A stretch of 64,000 bases of DNA, from NCBI RefSeq assembly GCF_000821305.1, contig NZ_CCXK01000014.1, positions 1-64,000 of the forward strand, given 5' to 3'. Every line of letters begins with the position of its first letter. Position 1 is the stretch's first letter. A program made the position numbers and the translations under genes. The notes under the pieces were generated by a model that saw nothing but the letters and a program-made list of their open reading frames with translations, had not been told where the DNA came from and did not search any database. This document shows positions 17,671 to 27,252 of this stretch, one piece after another. Source of the stretch: Clostridium culturomicium. Lineage in GTDB: Bacteria > Bacillota > Clostridia > Clostridiales > Clostridiaceae.

Positions 17671-19467
17671 TTAAGTCATATTAACAAATATCCTATATAC
17701 CTCTATTATTCCATATCCAATATTCTGGTTAGGATAAACATCTCCAGGCCTTTTTGATGTCCCTCTTCTTAAAAAGGTTTTTATACTCTGAGTATACATA
17801 TAAGGGTAATGTCCATCAACTATCCCCCATTGAAGAAGCAAACCACAAATTCCAGCTCCAACTGCAGCAGATAGGCTGGTTCCATTTATTATAGCCACCG
17901 TATTATTTAAACCTGTTGTTGGTGTATTTACTGCTCCTGCAGCAAAATCAATTTTCCCCAAATAATCTTCAATAAGAGCTACCCCTGAATAAGGTAACAG
18001 ATTAGCATTATTCTGATTATATCCTGCCACAGATACAGTATTATCAGAATCAGCTGGAATTGTTATCGTTCCATAAGGATCACTTGGTGTAAATCTAGTT
18101 CCCTTCCCAACTAATTCCTTCTGCCACATCCAAACATTGTATGTTGCCAATTTTCCTCTTTGAATGCTAAGTCTTATTCTCCAAAACCCCGGTGTAATGT
18201 CTGTAAAATAAATTCTAATTGACTCATCACCACTATACTTTTCTGGTAAATCAAAATATATCTCTGCCTTAGCTCCCTCAAGAATAAACTCATAGCTTCC
18301 GCTTTGATTAAATACAGCTTGAATTGTTCCAGTAGCCTGCCCCGATGGAGCTATTATATTAATATTAGCTATATTAGGAATATCAATCCAAATACCCACA
18401 TAAAATTTCTTTCGCTTTTCTCCAATTAACAACTCTATATCTTCATTAGTTGTATCATCTAAAATCAACCCAGAAACATGTCCATCAGAAATACCTTCAT
18501 TTCCTGTGCTCGTAACAACTATTATTCCTACATTATTTGTTATAAATTCAATATAAGAATCTATAATATGTTGTCCCCTATGATTTCCACTAGTAGTCCC
18601 AAGAGGCATAAGAATAACCATAGGTTTTTTGTTATTAATTGCGTACTCTTTTAAGAAATTTAAAGCTGCAAAAATTGTAGTAGGAGGATATACATTTACC
18701 TCTTTATCGAATTCTGCAAAATTCTTGTAAGAAATGGCTTCTGATAGTTTTACTACTACAAACTCACATTTAGGCGCTATGCTTTTAATTTGTGCATTTT
18801 TACCAGCAGCGCCCACAATTCCTGCCATATGGGTTCCATGCCCTACTTCATCTTTACTAGGTACAATTTTATATGGGTCCTCTCCATTTCTTTGTGCTTT
18901 AATGGCCTCATTTATCTGTTCTTTAACATATACTTTACCAAAGTGTGCTTTATATTGACTCCCCTCACCTTGAATGGTTTGATCCCAAATTACATTAATC
19001 CTTGTATTTCCATTTATATCTTGGAATTCTTCATTTAGATAATCGATACCTGTATCTATTATCCCAATAACAACTCCCTCTCCCGTCAACTTCAGATTTA
19101 AATTATCTTGTATTGGCGCTAAATCAGCAGCTTCGATAGCTGAAATTTGTGATAAAGTATATAGTTCTGGTGGATTAATATATATAATTCCAAATACTTC
19201 ATTACTTACATATTTCTCAAATTTCTTGATTATATCTGTAGTGTTATAAGGGCTTTCAATCACACCTAAATTTATAGATAATATAGCAAAATTTTTATCT
19301 ATGGGAGTAATATATACATAAGGTGGTACATCAAGATCTGGCGTATATTCACCGTAATACTGAATAATATAGTTTGCATATTTTTCACTATACACTATAT
19401 CATTTTTTAACATTTGCGTTGTCTCACTTTGAGTTATATTACTTTCTCTCAACTTATTTCCCACCAT
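17671..19467 (-). CDS. Subtilisin-like protease, B-type unit
   Basis: A 598-residue stand-alone version of the second half of the fused proteases. A prodomain (residues 30-95) is followed by IDTGIDYLNEEF, GHGTHMAGIVGAAG, oxyanion STGNEG, a jelly-roll-like insert and NGTSLSAAVGAG. It ends with the shared RRGTSKRPGDVYPNQNIGYG tail. Its ATG overlaps the end of the A-type gene by 14 bases in the +1 frame; GGGAGGGAG lies 12 bases upstream, so translation is probably coupled. No signal peptide. Csp-like by domain layout. Confidence 0.85.
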   Translation of the reverse strand: MVGNKLRESNITQSETTQMLKNDIVYSEKYANYIIQYYGEYTPDLDVPPYVYITPIDKNFAILSINLGVIESPYNTTDIIKKFEKYVSNEVFGIIYINPPELYTLSQISAIEAADLAPIQDNLNLKLTGEGVVIGIIDTGIDYLNEEFQDINGNTRINVIWDQTIQGEGSQYKAHFGKVYVKEQINEAIKAQRNGEDPYKIVPSKDEVGHGTHMAGIVGAAGKNAQIKSIAPKCEFVVVKLSEAISYKNFAEFDKEVNVYPPTTIFAALNFLKEYAINNKKPMVILMPLGTTSGNHRGQHIIDSYIEFITNNVGIIVVTSTGNEGISDGHVSGLILDDTTNEDIELLIGEKRKKFYVGIWIDIPNIANINIIAPSGQATGTIQAVFNQSGSYEFILEGAKAEIYFDLPEKYSGDESIRIYFTDITPGFWRIRLSIQRGKLATYNVWMWQKELVGKGTRFTPSDPYGTITIPADSDNTVSVAGYNQNNANLLPYSGVALIEDYLGKIDFAAGAVNTPTTGLNNTVAIINGTSLSAAVGAGICGLLLQWGIVDGHYPYMYTQSIKTFLRRGTSKRPGDVYPNQNIGYGIIEVYRIFVNMT

Positions 19468-21292
19468 ATTCCATAACTCCCTCCCTCATAAAAGAAAAGC
19501 TTTTAGGTTTTCTTATATATAACTCTCCCATATAATCTTCAGTATAATCCTTATAAGTACCTAATCCTCTTCTATAAGTGCCACTTAATATATTAAACAC
19601 CTCTAAAATATCCATCTTTCCATATCCTAACTCTTCATTTGGATAAATAACTCCTGGATCTCTACTTGCAGCATAAATAAAAAAACTTCTAATCTTTGTG
19701 GTACCAGTAGATAAATCATTTTGATCAATAAATGCCCATTGTGCTAAAAGAGCAGAAGCTCCTGAAACAATCGCCGTAGCTACAGAACTTCCACTAACTG
19801 GAATAACCCTGTTCCCATCCTTTGAAATTGTTAATACATCAGTTCCCACAGTAGCGATATCTGGATTAACTAGGTTATTAGTATTAAATCCCCTTCCTGA
19901 TTCAGCCATTATAGCATTAGTTGCTCCATTGTAATAAGACACCGTAACCACACTTACAGCTGTGGATGGAATAGTTAAAGTATTTTCTGGATTAGAATCC
20001 AAAAATTTAGTTCCTTCTGGTATAATTTCCTTTGGTGGCAACCATATATCGAATCTGCCATTAACAACATACTCAGCCCTCAATCTAAATTTCCATATTC
20101 CAGGTTTTATATCTTTAAAATTTAAAATAAATAGTTGATGTCCAGTTAAAGCTTCTGGATCCATGTTCTGAACTTCAACTTCAGTATTTATCAAATAAAA
20201 AGTTCTAGTTGTAATAGAAAGTATCTGATTAACAAAAAAGCCTGTATCTTCACCATTAGGTGAAATAATGCTTAAAGACATCCTATTTGGCTTCTGAACC
20301 CAAATATCTATTGAAAGATATTTCATCTCTATAGGTATATTTAACTCTACAGTATTTATCTCCCCATTATTATTAATAAATCTTTTTACATGACCTTCAG
20401 CATTCCCCTGGTTTCCAGTACCTATAACATAAATAGTACCTGATTGTCCTGCTGCATCTGATATATATCTTGCTGTTAAATTATAGCCATCATGACTTCC
20501 ATCAGTACTCCCAACACCCAAATATAAAACCAATGGTTTTCTTAATACTCTTGCAGTGTCCCGTGCAAATTGAATTGCAGATAAAACCTCTGTATTGTTA
20601 TAAATTGGTGCTGGCTTAAAATTATTTTCTAAAAATTCTTTTCTATATATAGGTGAATCTAACAATTTAATAACTATAAAGTCGCAATCATTAGCAATTC
20701 CTTGCATTTCACCATTATAGCCTCGAGCTCCTATAATTCCTGCCATTTCTGTCCCATGTCCTATTTCATCCTTGCTATTGACAATAGCATAAGGATCCTC
20801 TCCATTCAAACTAGCTTGAATAGCTCTATTAATTTCTTCATTTGAGTAAACTGTTCCTATATATGGCGACCCTTCTTTATCACTTTCTATAGTTTGATCC
20901 CATATACTCAATATCCTTGAAGTATCATCCTCCCTTATAAATTCTTTATTGAGATAATTTACTCCTGTATCAATTATTCCTACTACTACACCTCTACCAT
21001 TTAAATTTAGATATGGATTAATCTTTACAGCGTTGATATTGTCCACATCTGTAGGAGACAAATCCTGTAGGACATACAAACTTCTAACCTCAATAAAATT
21101 TATAGCTGGAACATCCTTTCTCAATGTATTCAAATCTTTACTCTGAACTGCAACAACAGCTAAGGTGCTCGTAATTGTATCACCACATGCATAATCCACC
21201 TTGTTAATTTGTCCAATAAAGTCCCCTCGGTACTCTACTAAATAACTCTCGTAATTTTCATCCAAATATTTCTTGCATTTCCTTGAATTCAT
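19454..21292 (-). CDS. Subtilisin-like protease, A-type unit
   Basis: A 612-residue counterpart of the first half of the fused proteases. The prodomain (YLVEYRGDFIGQINKVDYAC onwards) is followed by IDTGVNYLNKEF, GHGTEMAGIIGARG, oxyanion GTGNQG and SGSSVATAIVSG. It is the first gene of the array. GGGGAAGG precedes the ATG at 21292. Its last codons overlap the B-type gene. The A/B split could be the ancestral state or a frameshift in a former fusion; the sequence alone does not decide. Confidence 0.86.
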   Translation of the reverse strand: MNSRKCKKYLDENYESYLVEYRGDFIGQINKVDYACGDTITSTLAVVAVQSKDLNTLRKDVPAINFIEVRSLYVLQDLSPTDVDNINAVKINPYLNLNGRGVVVGIIDTGVNYLNKEFIREDDTSRILSIWDQTIESDKEGSPYIGTVYSNEEINRAIQASLNGEDPYAIVNSKDEIGHGTEMAGIIGARGYNGEMQGIANDCDFIVIKLLDSPIYRKEFLENNFKPAPIYNNTEVLSAIQFARDTARVLRKPLVLYLGVGSTDGSHDGYNLTARYISDAAGQSGTIYVIGTGNQGNAEGHVKRFINNNGEINTVELNIPIEMKYLSIDIWVQKPNRMSLSIISPNGEDTGFFVNQILSITTRTFYLINTEVEVQNMDPEALTGHQLFILNFKDIKPGIWKFRLRAEYVVNGRFDIWLPPKEIIPEGTKFLDSNPENTLTIPSTAVSVVTVSYYNGATNAIMAESGRGFNTNNLVNPDIATVGTDVLTISKDGNRVIPVSGSSVATAIVSGASALLAQWAFIDQNDLSTGTTKIRSFFIYAASRDPGVIYPNEELGYGKMDILEVFNILSGTYRRGLGTYKDYTEDYMGELYIRKPKSFSFMREGVMEYGGK

Positions 21293-21679
21293 TACCTTCC
21301 CCTATCCCATACTTTATCTACTATATACTTATGATAGAACCTTTGAGATTATGGCAGTTTTACTTATGAGACACCAATTTTAAATTAACTATAGTGTTAA
21401 ATCTTCTAAAAAATAAAGGTATAACAGCTTACTTATATAATATTAATAATTACTGATTAATCTGATTAAAATTAACAACAGTTGGAGGTATTGAAAATTT
21501 ATGAATAAAGCTCTTACTTCACGTCCACTAACACAAATGGAATTTGAACAATACAAAATTTAATATTTTATTTTCATCTTATAATTTTTATATTTCAAAT
21601 CAGTTCTTTCATATATACATTTATTACCCCCTCAATATATGCGATAATATAGTTATAAAAGAAATTCTTGGAGGTAACT
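21293..21679. other. Intergenic region upstream of the protease array
   Basis: About 390 bases of AT-rich DNA that should hold the promoters for the leftward protease genes and the rightward LURP-one gene. I see no convincing sigma-A or sporulation-sigma pair. A 20-codon open frame at 21501-21563 (plus strand, starts MNKALTSRPL, GGAGG 13 bases upstream) could be a peptide or the start of a lost gene. Confidence 0.4.
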
Positions 21680-22156
21680 ATGAAATTATATATAAAGCAA
21701 AAAGTGTTCTCCTTTAACGACAGCTTTGTTGTGAAAGATGAGTTTGGAAATGACAAATATCATGTGGAAGGTGAAATCTTCTCCATGGGTCATAAGCTTC
21801 ATGTTTATGATAGAAGTAACAATGAAGTAGCCTTTATCAAACAAAAACTTCTTACCTTTATGCCTCGCTTTGAGATTTACGCTGATACTTTTAAAGTTGG
21901 TGAACTGGTTAAAAAGCTGACCTTTTTTAAGCCAAGCTACTACATTGAAGGCAGCAACCTTTCTTTAGAAGGACATGTGTGGGAGCATGATTACAAGCTT
22001 TATGACGGCAATAGCGTTATCATGGAAGTATACAAAGAATGGTTCACTTGGGGAGACAGCTATGTTCTAGACATTGCAGACCCTAAGGATGAGCTTCTAT
22101 GTCTTGCAGTTGTATTGGCCGTTGACTGTGAAAACTGCAGTTCTGGCAATAAGTAA
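21680..22156 (+). CDS. LURP-one-related (tubby-like) protein
   Basis: A 158-residue protein with the LURP-one/YxjI pattern: short repeated beta strands (MKLYIKQKVFSFNDSFVVKD, then YHVEGEIFSMGHKLHVYD, FEIYAD, YYIEGSNLSLEGHVWEHDY) forming a tubby-like beta barrel. The cellular role of bacterial members is not established. The start is set at 21680 by GGAGGTAACT; an upstream TTG overlaps this site. Followed by a two-way terminator. Confidence 0.8.
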   Translation: MKLYIKQKVFSFNDSFVVKDEFGNDKYHVEGEIFSMGHKLHVYDRSNNEVAFIKQKLLTFMPRFEIYADTFKVGELVKKLTFFKPSYYIEGSNLSLEGHVWEHDYKLYDGNSVIMEVYKEWFTWGDSYVLDIADPKDELLCLAVVLAVDCENCSSGNK

Positions 22157-22322
22157 TTATTATGTTTCTTTTACGATTAACCCTCTCTAAGTAGATTGGA
22201 AGTACCAAGTTGAAGCTATAACCTTAATTAGTGAAGAAATGAAGGAATTTTTTAAAGACAAGTAACTAATACTAAAGAGTCCATAATAACCTTAGATTTA
22301 AGATAATCTAAACCAAAATTAA

Positions 22323-22367
22323 AAACGCAGATAAATTCAGCTCTTGCCGATTTATCTGCGTTTTTTA
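22323..22367. terminator. Bidirectional terminator
   Basis: AAAACGCAGATAAAT pairs with ATTTATCTGCGTTTT around a 13-base loop, with A and T runs on both sides. It separates the LURP-one gene from the convergent MATE gene. Confidence 0.85.
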
Positions 22368-22370
22368 TAT

Positions 22371-23771
22371 TTATACTGCTTCTTCTTCTAATTCTTCTTC
22401 TTCAATTTCCACTGTTTCTACTTTTTTATGAGCTGCATACTTCTTAACTTCTTTAATTAAAACCATTGCTGTAATAAGAGCTGCTACAGTATCTGCAGTT
22501 GGCTGTGCAAACCAAACCCCATCTAACTCTAAAAACTTTGGAAGTATCATTATCATAGGAATTAATACGATAACCTGTCTTAATAAACTTAAAACCATTG
22601 CCACCTTAGCTTTTCCAATAGATTGAATATAGTTTGTTCCAACTATAGGAATACCTATTAAAGGCATTGCAATAGCATACTTCTTAATTCCATTAACTGT
22701 TAACCCCATTAACTCTGGGTCCTTATTAAACATTCCAACTAAAAGCTCTGGTGCAAATTGAATAACTAATCCTCCTAAAGCAAATACAACTGTTGTTGCT
22801 ATAATACTTAGCATTAAAGTCTTCTTAGCTCTATCATACTTTTTAGCTCCGTAGTTATATCCAACTATAGGCTGCATAGCCTGTACGAAACCAAAGGCAG
22901 GCATTACAAATATCATGTTAATTGACACAATTGTTGCCATAGCTCCAATAGCTATATCCCCACCATAGGTCTTAAGTGCTGTATTATTTAAAACTTGAAT
23001 TAAACTATTTGTTAACTGCATTGCAAATGGAGCCATTCCAATAGCAAAAATAGTTTTAACCACAGGAATATCCAACTTTAAGTTTACCTTTTTAAATTCA
23101 ACTGTAGATTTTCTTTTTAAGTAATAAGCTAATCCTAAAATTGAAGATATAGCTTGTGCTATAACTGTTGCAAGGGCTGCACCTTGAATTCCCATACCAA
23201 ATACGAAAATAAATACTGCATCTAATATAATATTAGTTCCACACCCAATTGCCATTATTATTGCAGAAAGCTTTGGATTTCCATCACCTCTGATTAAGTT
23301 ACCGAATGCCATTGACATTAAACCAAAAACTGTACCAAGTAATATAATGTTTAAATAAGCCTTCGCATACTGAAGTGTTCCTTCACTTGCTCCAAAACTC
23401 ATAAGTATCTTATCTAAAAATACAATTCCTATTACTGCTAATATTAAACCTATAACTACTAATAAGGCTATAGCATTACCTAATATTCTTTCTGCCTTAT
23501 CTTTTCTACCTTGTCCTAATTTTATAGAAATATTTGTTGCTGCCCCTATTCCTATAAGTGTTCCAAAAGCCATTATTATTGACATTACTGGCATTGTTAC
23601 TCCAAGTCCTGCTATTGCCATTGGCCCAACCCCAGGGATGTTTCCAATGAACATTCTGTCAACCACGTTATAAAGTGCATTTACCATCATAGCTATAATT
23701 GCTGGTATTGAATACTTAATTAATAATTTTCCTATGGATTCTGTTCCTAAAACATTTTCTTTTCTGTCCAT
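22371..23771 (-). CDS. MATE family efflux transporter
   Basis: A 466-residue protein with about 12 hydrophobic helices and a MATE pattern (YSIPAIIAMMVNALYNVVDR at the first helix, MAFGNLIRGDGNPKLSAIIM mid-protein). MATE proteins export cationic drugs or metabolites using Na+ or H+ gradients. The C-terminus is an acidic tail (Glu run). It lies 38 bases downstream of a MarR gene, so expression is probably controlled by that repressor and its two operators. Confidence 0.9.
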   Translation of the reverse strand: MDRKENVLGTESIGKLLIKYSIPAIIAMMVNALYNVVDRMFIGNIPGVGPMAIAGLGVTMPVMSIIMAFGTLIGIGAATNISIKLGQGRKDKAERILGNAIALLVVIGLILAVIGIVFLDKILMSFGASEGTLQYAKAYLNIILLGTVFGLMSMAFGNLIRGDGNPKLSAIIMAIGCGTNIILDAVFIFVFGMGIQGAALATVIAQAISSILGLAYYLKRKSTVEFKKVNLKLDIPVVKTIFAIGMAPFAMQLTNSLIQVLNNTALKTYGGDIAIGAMATIVSINMIFVMPAFGFVQAMQPIVGYNYGAKKYDRAKKTLMLSIIATTVVFALGGLVIQFAPELLVGMFNKDPELMGLTVNGIKKYAIAMPLIGIPIVGTNYIQSIGKAKVAMVLSLLRQVIVLIPMIMILPKFLELDGVWFAQPTADTVAALITAMVLIKEVKKYAAHKKVETVEIEEEELEEEAV

Positions 23772-23809
23772 ACTACTCCTCCTCTAACTCAAAATGTCTA
23801 CCTATTAAT

Positions 23810-24247
23810 TTATAATTTTATGTTATTACATACCTTTTCTAACAACTGCCTTAACAGCAATTCTTCCTCTTCCGTTAAACACTCCCCAATTCGATTGTGC
23901 CACTCATCAAACACTCCGTATATATCATCCTGAAGCTCCTTTGATTTATCGGTTAAGTAAATTGAATTAAACCTCTTGTCTTCCTTATCTTTTGCTCTTG
24001 TGACATAGCCTTCTTCCTCAAGCTTTCTAATAGCTCTAGCAGTTGTAACCTTATCCATATGTAAACTTTCTGAAATCTCTTCTTGGCTTTTTCCATCCTG
24101 CTTATATAAATCAATTAAAAACATTATCTGACCTGATTTAAAGCCAAACTTAGATACACTTTTATTTACAAAGCTTCTTGCTTCTCTATTTAATTGAGAA
24201 ATGTATTTAGCAATATACTTCTCATTTTTATCACAATTTGTTTTCAT
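23810..24247 (-). CDS. MarR family regulator
   Basis: A 145-residue winged-helix protein: recognition region SQEEISESLHMDKVTTARAI and wing (GYVTRAKDKEDKRFNSIYLT) are typical. AGGTGAGGTAG precedes the ATG. It is first in an operon with the MATE exporter. Two large palindromes over its promoter predict autorepression relieved by an exported ligand. Confidence 0.9.
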   Translation of the reverse strand: MKTNCDKNEKYIAKYISQLNREARSFVNKSVSKFGFKSGQIMFLIDLYKQDGKSQEEISESLHMDKVTTARAIRKLEEEGYVTRAKDKEDKRFNSIYLTDKSKELQDDIYGVFDEWHNRIGECLTEEEELLLRQLLEKVCNNIKL

Positions 24248-24265
24248 ACTACCTCACCTTTCAAT

Positions 24266-24321
24266 TAGTTGCAATTGCAACTATTAAACTATAACATATA
24301 TTAGTTGCATAATGCAACTAA
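24266..24321. promoter_or_regulatory. Two MarR operators over the marR promoter
   Basis: TAGTTGCAATTGCAACTA at 24266-24283 is a perfect 18-bp palindrome. A second palindrome with the same TTAGTTGCA half-site spans 24301-24321. On the minus strand a -35 (TTGCAT) and -10 (TATAGT) with 18-base spacing lie in and between them. Confidence 0.8.
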
Positions 24322-24426
24322 TTTTCCCCGTTATTTATCTCCTTAGCAACTTGTACAATAAACTTCACAGCATAAACAATAATTAAAAAATTAACATACC
24401 TTAACCCTTATTTCATCTCACTTTTC

Positions 24427-24460
24427 GAAAAAAAGAAATCCAGCTTCTCAGCTGGATTTC
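24427..24460 (-). terminator. Terminator of the malic enzyme operon
   Basis: Minus strand GAAATCCAGCT, GAGA loop, AGCTGGATTTC, followed by a seven-U run. Confidence 0.85.
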
Positions 24461-24517
24461 CACATTAATCTATTATTATTCATCTTTCATTTTTCATTAC
24501 TTAGAGCATGTAACTCT

Positions 24518-25684
24518 CTATTTTGTATCTGCCATCAACGCTGCAGCCTTTACCTTCTCTGCAACTTCCTTAGCAACCCTCTTATCAAATGGTGATGGAA
24601 TTATATAGTCAGGGCTTATCTCTTCCTCTGTGATGATTCCTGCTATGGCATAAGCTGCAGCAAGCTTCATTTCATAGGTTATATTTCTAGCTCTGGCATC
24701 TAAAGCTCCACGGAATAATCCTGGGAAAGCTAGCACGTTGTTAATTTGATTTGGGAAGTCTGAACGGCCTGTTCCCATAACCTTAACCCCTGCAGCCATT
24801 GCTTCCTCTGGCATAATTTCTGGTAATGGATTTGCCATAGCAAATACGATAGGATCCTTTGCCATAGTCTTAACTATTTCTGGAGTTAATAATCCTGCTG
24901 AAGAAACTCCAACAAATACATCAGCTCCAACCATAGCCTCTGCAAGTCCACCTTTTACTCCTTCTGGATTTGTGCTTCTTGCAAGTTCTAATTTATGTCC
25001 TACTACTCCATCTCTGCCTTCCCAAAGGATACCTTTTCTATCGCACATTAACATGGATTTTACCCCTGCATGCATAAGCATTTTAGCAATAGCTGTTCCA
25101 GCACTGCCTGGTCCATTAATTACAACCTTAATGTCTTCCATGTTCTTATTTACAACCTTTAAAGCATTAATAAGAGCTGCAGTTGTAACGATTGCTGTTC
25201 CATGCTGGTCATCATGGAAAACTGGAATATCAAGTTCTTCCTCTAATCTTCTTTCTATTTCAAAGCACTTAGGTGCTGCTATATCCTCAAGATTTATTCC
25301 TCCGAAGGTTGGAGCAATCATCTTTACTGCCTTTATTATTTCTTCAGTGTCTGTTGAATCAAGACATATTGGAAATGCATCAACACCTCCAAAGTTCTTA
25401 AATAGTACAGCCTTTCCCTCCATAACTGGCATTGCCGCCTTAGGTCCAATATCTCCAAGTCCAAGTACCGCTGTTCCATCAGTAACAACAGCTACTAAAT
25501 TTCCCTTTGCAGTATACTTATAAGCTAAGTCTTCATTCTTATTAATTTCAAGACAAGGCTGTGCAACTCCTGGAGTATACGCAATACTTAAATCATCCTT
25601 TGTTTCAAGTTCTACCTTGCTGCAAACCTCAATTTTTCCTTTGTGAGTTTCATGCATAATAAGTGCTTCTTCATTGTAATTCAT
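24518..25684 (-). CDS. NAD(P)-dependent malic enzyme
   Basis: A 388-residue short-form malic enzyme that oxidatively decarboxylates malate to pyruvate. Visible motifs: GDIGPKAAMPVMEGKAVLFK, the metal-binding region INLEDIAAPKCFEIE, FHDDQHGTAIV, and the nucleotide-binding INGPGSAGTA. The ribosome site (GGAGCAG) lies inside a duplicated piece of the aspA tail just upstream. Downstream of a 2HCT symporter, so it likely metabolises imported malate or malate derived from aspartate through fumarate. Confidence 0.92.
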   Translation of the reverse strand: MNYNEEALIMHETHKGKIEVCSKVELETKDDLSIAYTPGVAQPCLEINKNEDLAYKYTAKGNLVAVVTDGTAVLGLGDIGPKAAMPVMEGKAVLFKNFGGVDAFPICLDSTDTEEIIKAVKMIAPTFGGINLEDIAAPKCFEIERRLEEELDIPVFHDDQHGTAIVTTAALINALKVVNKNMEDIKVVINGPGSAGTAIAKMLMHAGVKSMLMCDRKGILWEGRDGVVGHKLELARSTNPEGVKGGLAEAMVGADVFVGVSSAGLLTPEIVKTMAKDPIVFAMANPLPEIMPEEAMAAGVKVMGTGRSDFPNQINNVLAFPGLFRGALDARARNITYEMKLAAAYAIAGIITEEEISPDYIIPSPFDKRVAKEVAEKVKAAALMADTK

Positions 25685-25685
25685 T

Positions 25686-25751
25686 TTACTGCTCCTTCTT
25701 TAATAAATTTTTGCCTGATATACCTGGCTGGGTTAAATTAACTATATCTAA
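25686..25751 (-). repeat. Duplicated aspA 3' end upstream of malic enzyme
   Basis: These 66 bases match 27901-27966 with two mismatches; the first 58 are identical. They include the aspA stop codon (25686-25688), one base from the malic enzyme ATG, and supply its Shine-Dalgarno. The copy is a scar of the event that placed the symporter segment between aspA and malic enzyme. Confidence 0.9.
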
Positions 25752-25758
25752 TTTTTTA

Positions 25759-27096
25759 TCACAAACCTTTACCAAATATTTGTAGTAGTAAGCTTGATAA
25801 AATCATCATAAATGCTCCACCTATACGAGATGAAATTTGTCCAAAGGGCATTAATTCCATTCTATTTGCAGCTGAAAGTACTGCAACATCTCCTGTACCT
25901 CCCATATTAGCCATACACAAACCTGCAGTAATAGCTGATTCAATTGGGAAAAATCCAACTAGGTATCCGACAGCTCCTGCACCAATTACAGCTCCTATAA
26001 CAGTAACAACAACTAAAACTAAATATGTTAATGAAAATGCGCTAATGATTTCTCCTAAGTCTGTGTAAGCTATACCTATACCAACTAAAAGAGCTGGTGT
26101 TAGATTCGTCATTATAAATTGGAACCATTGATTGCAACATATTTCCAACCTTTCTGGAAGCCATCCAGCAATTTTTATAATACCAACTGCAATAATCATC
26201 CAAGCATAAGCATGAATAGAAGGTACAAATTTTGATATTATAGTTCCAACACTAAAGAAAGTTGTTGACATTAAAAGACCTATACCAAGGTTCTTAATTG
26301 TAACTAACCTTTTATCCTTTTGACTTTCCGCCTCCAACGCTGAAGAATCATTCTTAAATTTTCTTAATAACTGTCCTTCACCAGATAATTTGGGTGATTT
26401 TTTACCAATTTTGTTTAATACTCCTCCACAAACTATAGCTACTGCATTCCCTAAAGCAACTGCTGGAACCATAATTGAAAGAATTTCTTCTGCACTCTGA
26501 CCCATATTACTTGCAAATATCTGGGATAATGGAACTGCACCAGCTCCCATTCCTCCCCCCATGATAGGGATTGAAATGAAGAACATAGCTTCTTTTCCAC
26601 CATATCCAATTAAAGATCCTGCAATAAATACAAAACCTAAAGCACAAATAACGCCCCCTATAATAGCTGGAAGATATCTTATAGCTGCATCAACAAGAAG
26701 TTTTTTACTCATTCCAAGAATACTTCCTGTAATTAATGCCGCTATATAAAAATCTAAGAAGCCATTAGTCTTCATAAAATTGGTTACGATTTCAGTAGTA
26801 CTCTCATTAATTATTCCGAAATAAACCAAAGCAGCTGAAGCAAATATTGCAACAATTGCTCCACCACCTAAGTAGCTTCTTACAATGGGAAGTTTATTCC
26901 CAATTTCATTAAATACTGTACCAAGTATAATCATAAATGAAAGTGCTCCAATCATTCCTGATGGAAGTGTTCCAATCATTGTAGATATAAGAACTATTAC
27001 GGCCAAAATTGCAAAAACATACCAAGGCAACCCAAATAATTCATATTCTCCGCCTTTCTCTTTCTGCATTTTTCCTTTTGCATCGACCTTTAACAT
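25759..27096 (-). CDS. 2-hydroxycarboxylate (citrate/malate) symporter
   Basis: A 445-residue membrane protein of the 2HCT family (CitS/CimH/MleP type). It has 11 or so hydrophobic helices and the two GGxG re-entrant loop motifs: GGGMGAGAVPLSQIF in the first half and GGTGDVAVLSAANR in the second, plus the conserved Arg near the end (SSRIGGAF). It imports citrate or malate with Na+ or H+. Start 27096 is favoured because GGGGGG lies seven bases upstream; ATG 27102 is only two bases from it. It feeds the malic enzyme downstream. Confidence 0.9.
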   Translation of the reverse strand: MLKVDAKGKMQKEKGGEYELFGLPWYVFAILAVIVLISTMIGTLPSGMIGALSFMIILGTVFNEIGNKLPIVRSYLGGGAIVAIFASAALVYFGIINESTTEIVTNFMKTNGFLDFYIAALITGSILGMSKKLLVDAAIRYLPAIIGGVICALGFVFIAGSLIGYGGKEAMFFISIPIMGGGMGAGAVPLSQIFASNMGQSAEEILSIMVPAVALGNAVAIVCGGVLNKIGKKSPKLSGEGQLLRKFKNDSSALEAESQKDKRLVTIKNLGIGLLMSTTFFSVGTIISKFVPSIHAYAWMIIAVGIIKIAGWLPERLEICCNQWFQFIMTNLTPALLVGIGIAYTDLGEIISAFSLTYLVLVVVTVIGAVIGAGAVGYLVGFFPIESAITAGLCMANMGGTGDVAVLSAANRMELMPFGQISSRIGGAFMMILSSLLLQIFGKGL

Positions 27097-27252
27097 ACCC
27101 ATTCCCCCCTATAGAATGTATTTAATAGTAGTTTGAATACCCCTCAACCCCATTAGGGTCAAGGATTTACAAACTACATCAAAAAGGATTCCCCCACATC
27201 ATAGCGAATATATTAATATCTCACCAAAAATACATCTAAGGAGGAGTCCTTT

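Noticed and set aside
22188..22264. Short open stretch (DWKYQVEAITLISEEMKEFF then DK and stop) after the LURP-one gene
   Set aside because: No start codon or ribosome site, only about 23 codons; it could be a gene remnant but nothing identifies it.
24972..25523. 183-codon open frame opposite the malic enzyme gene
   Set aside because: It is antisense to a clearly conserved enzyme, has no ribosome site and reads as a low-complexity Ser/Pro/Ile sequence typical of antisense frames.
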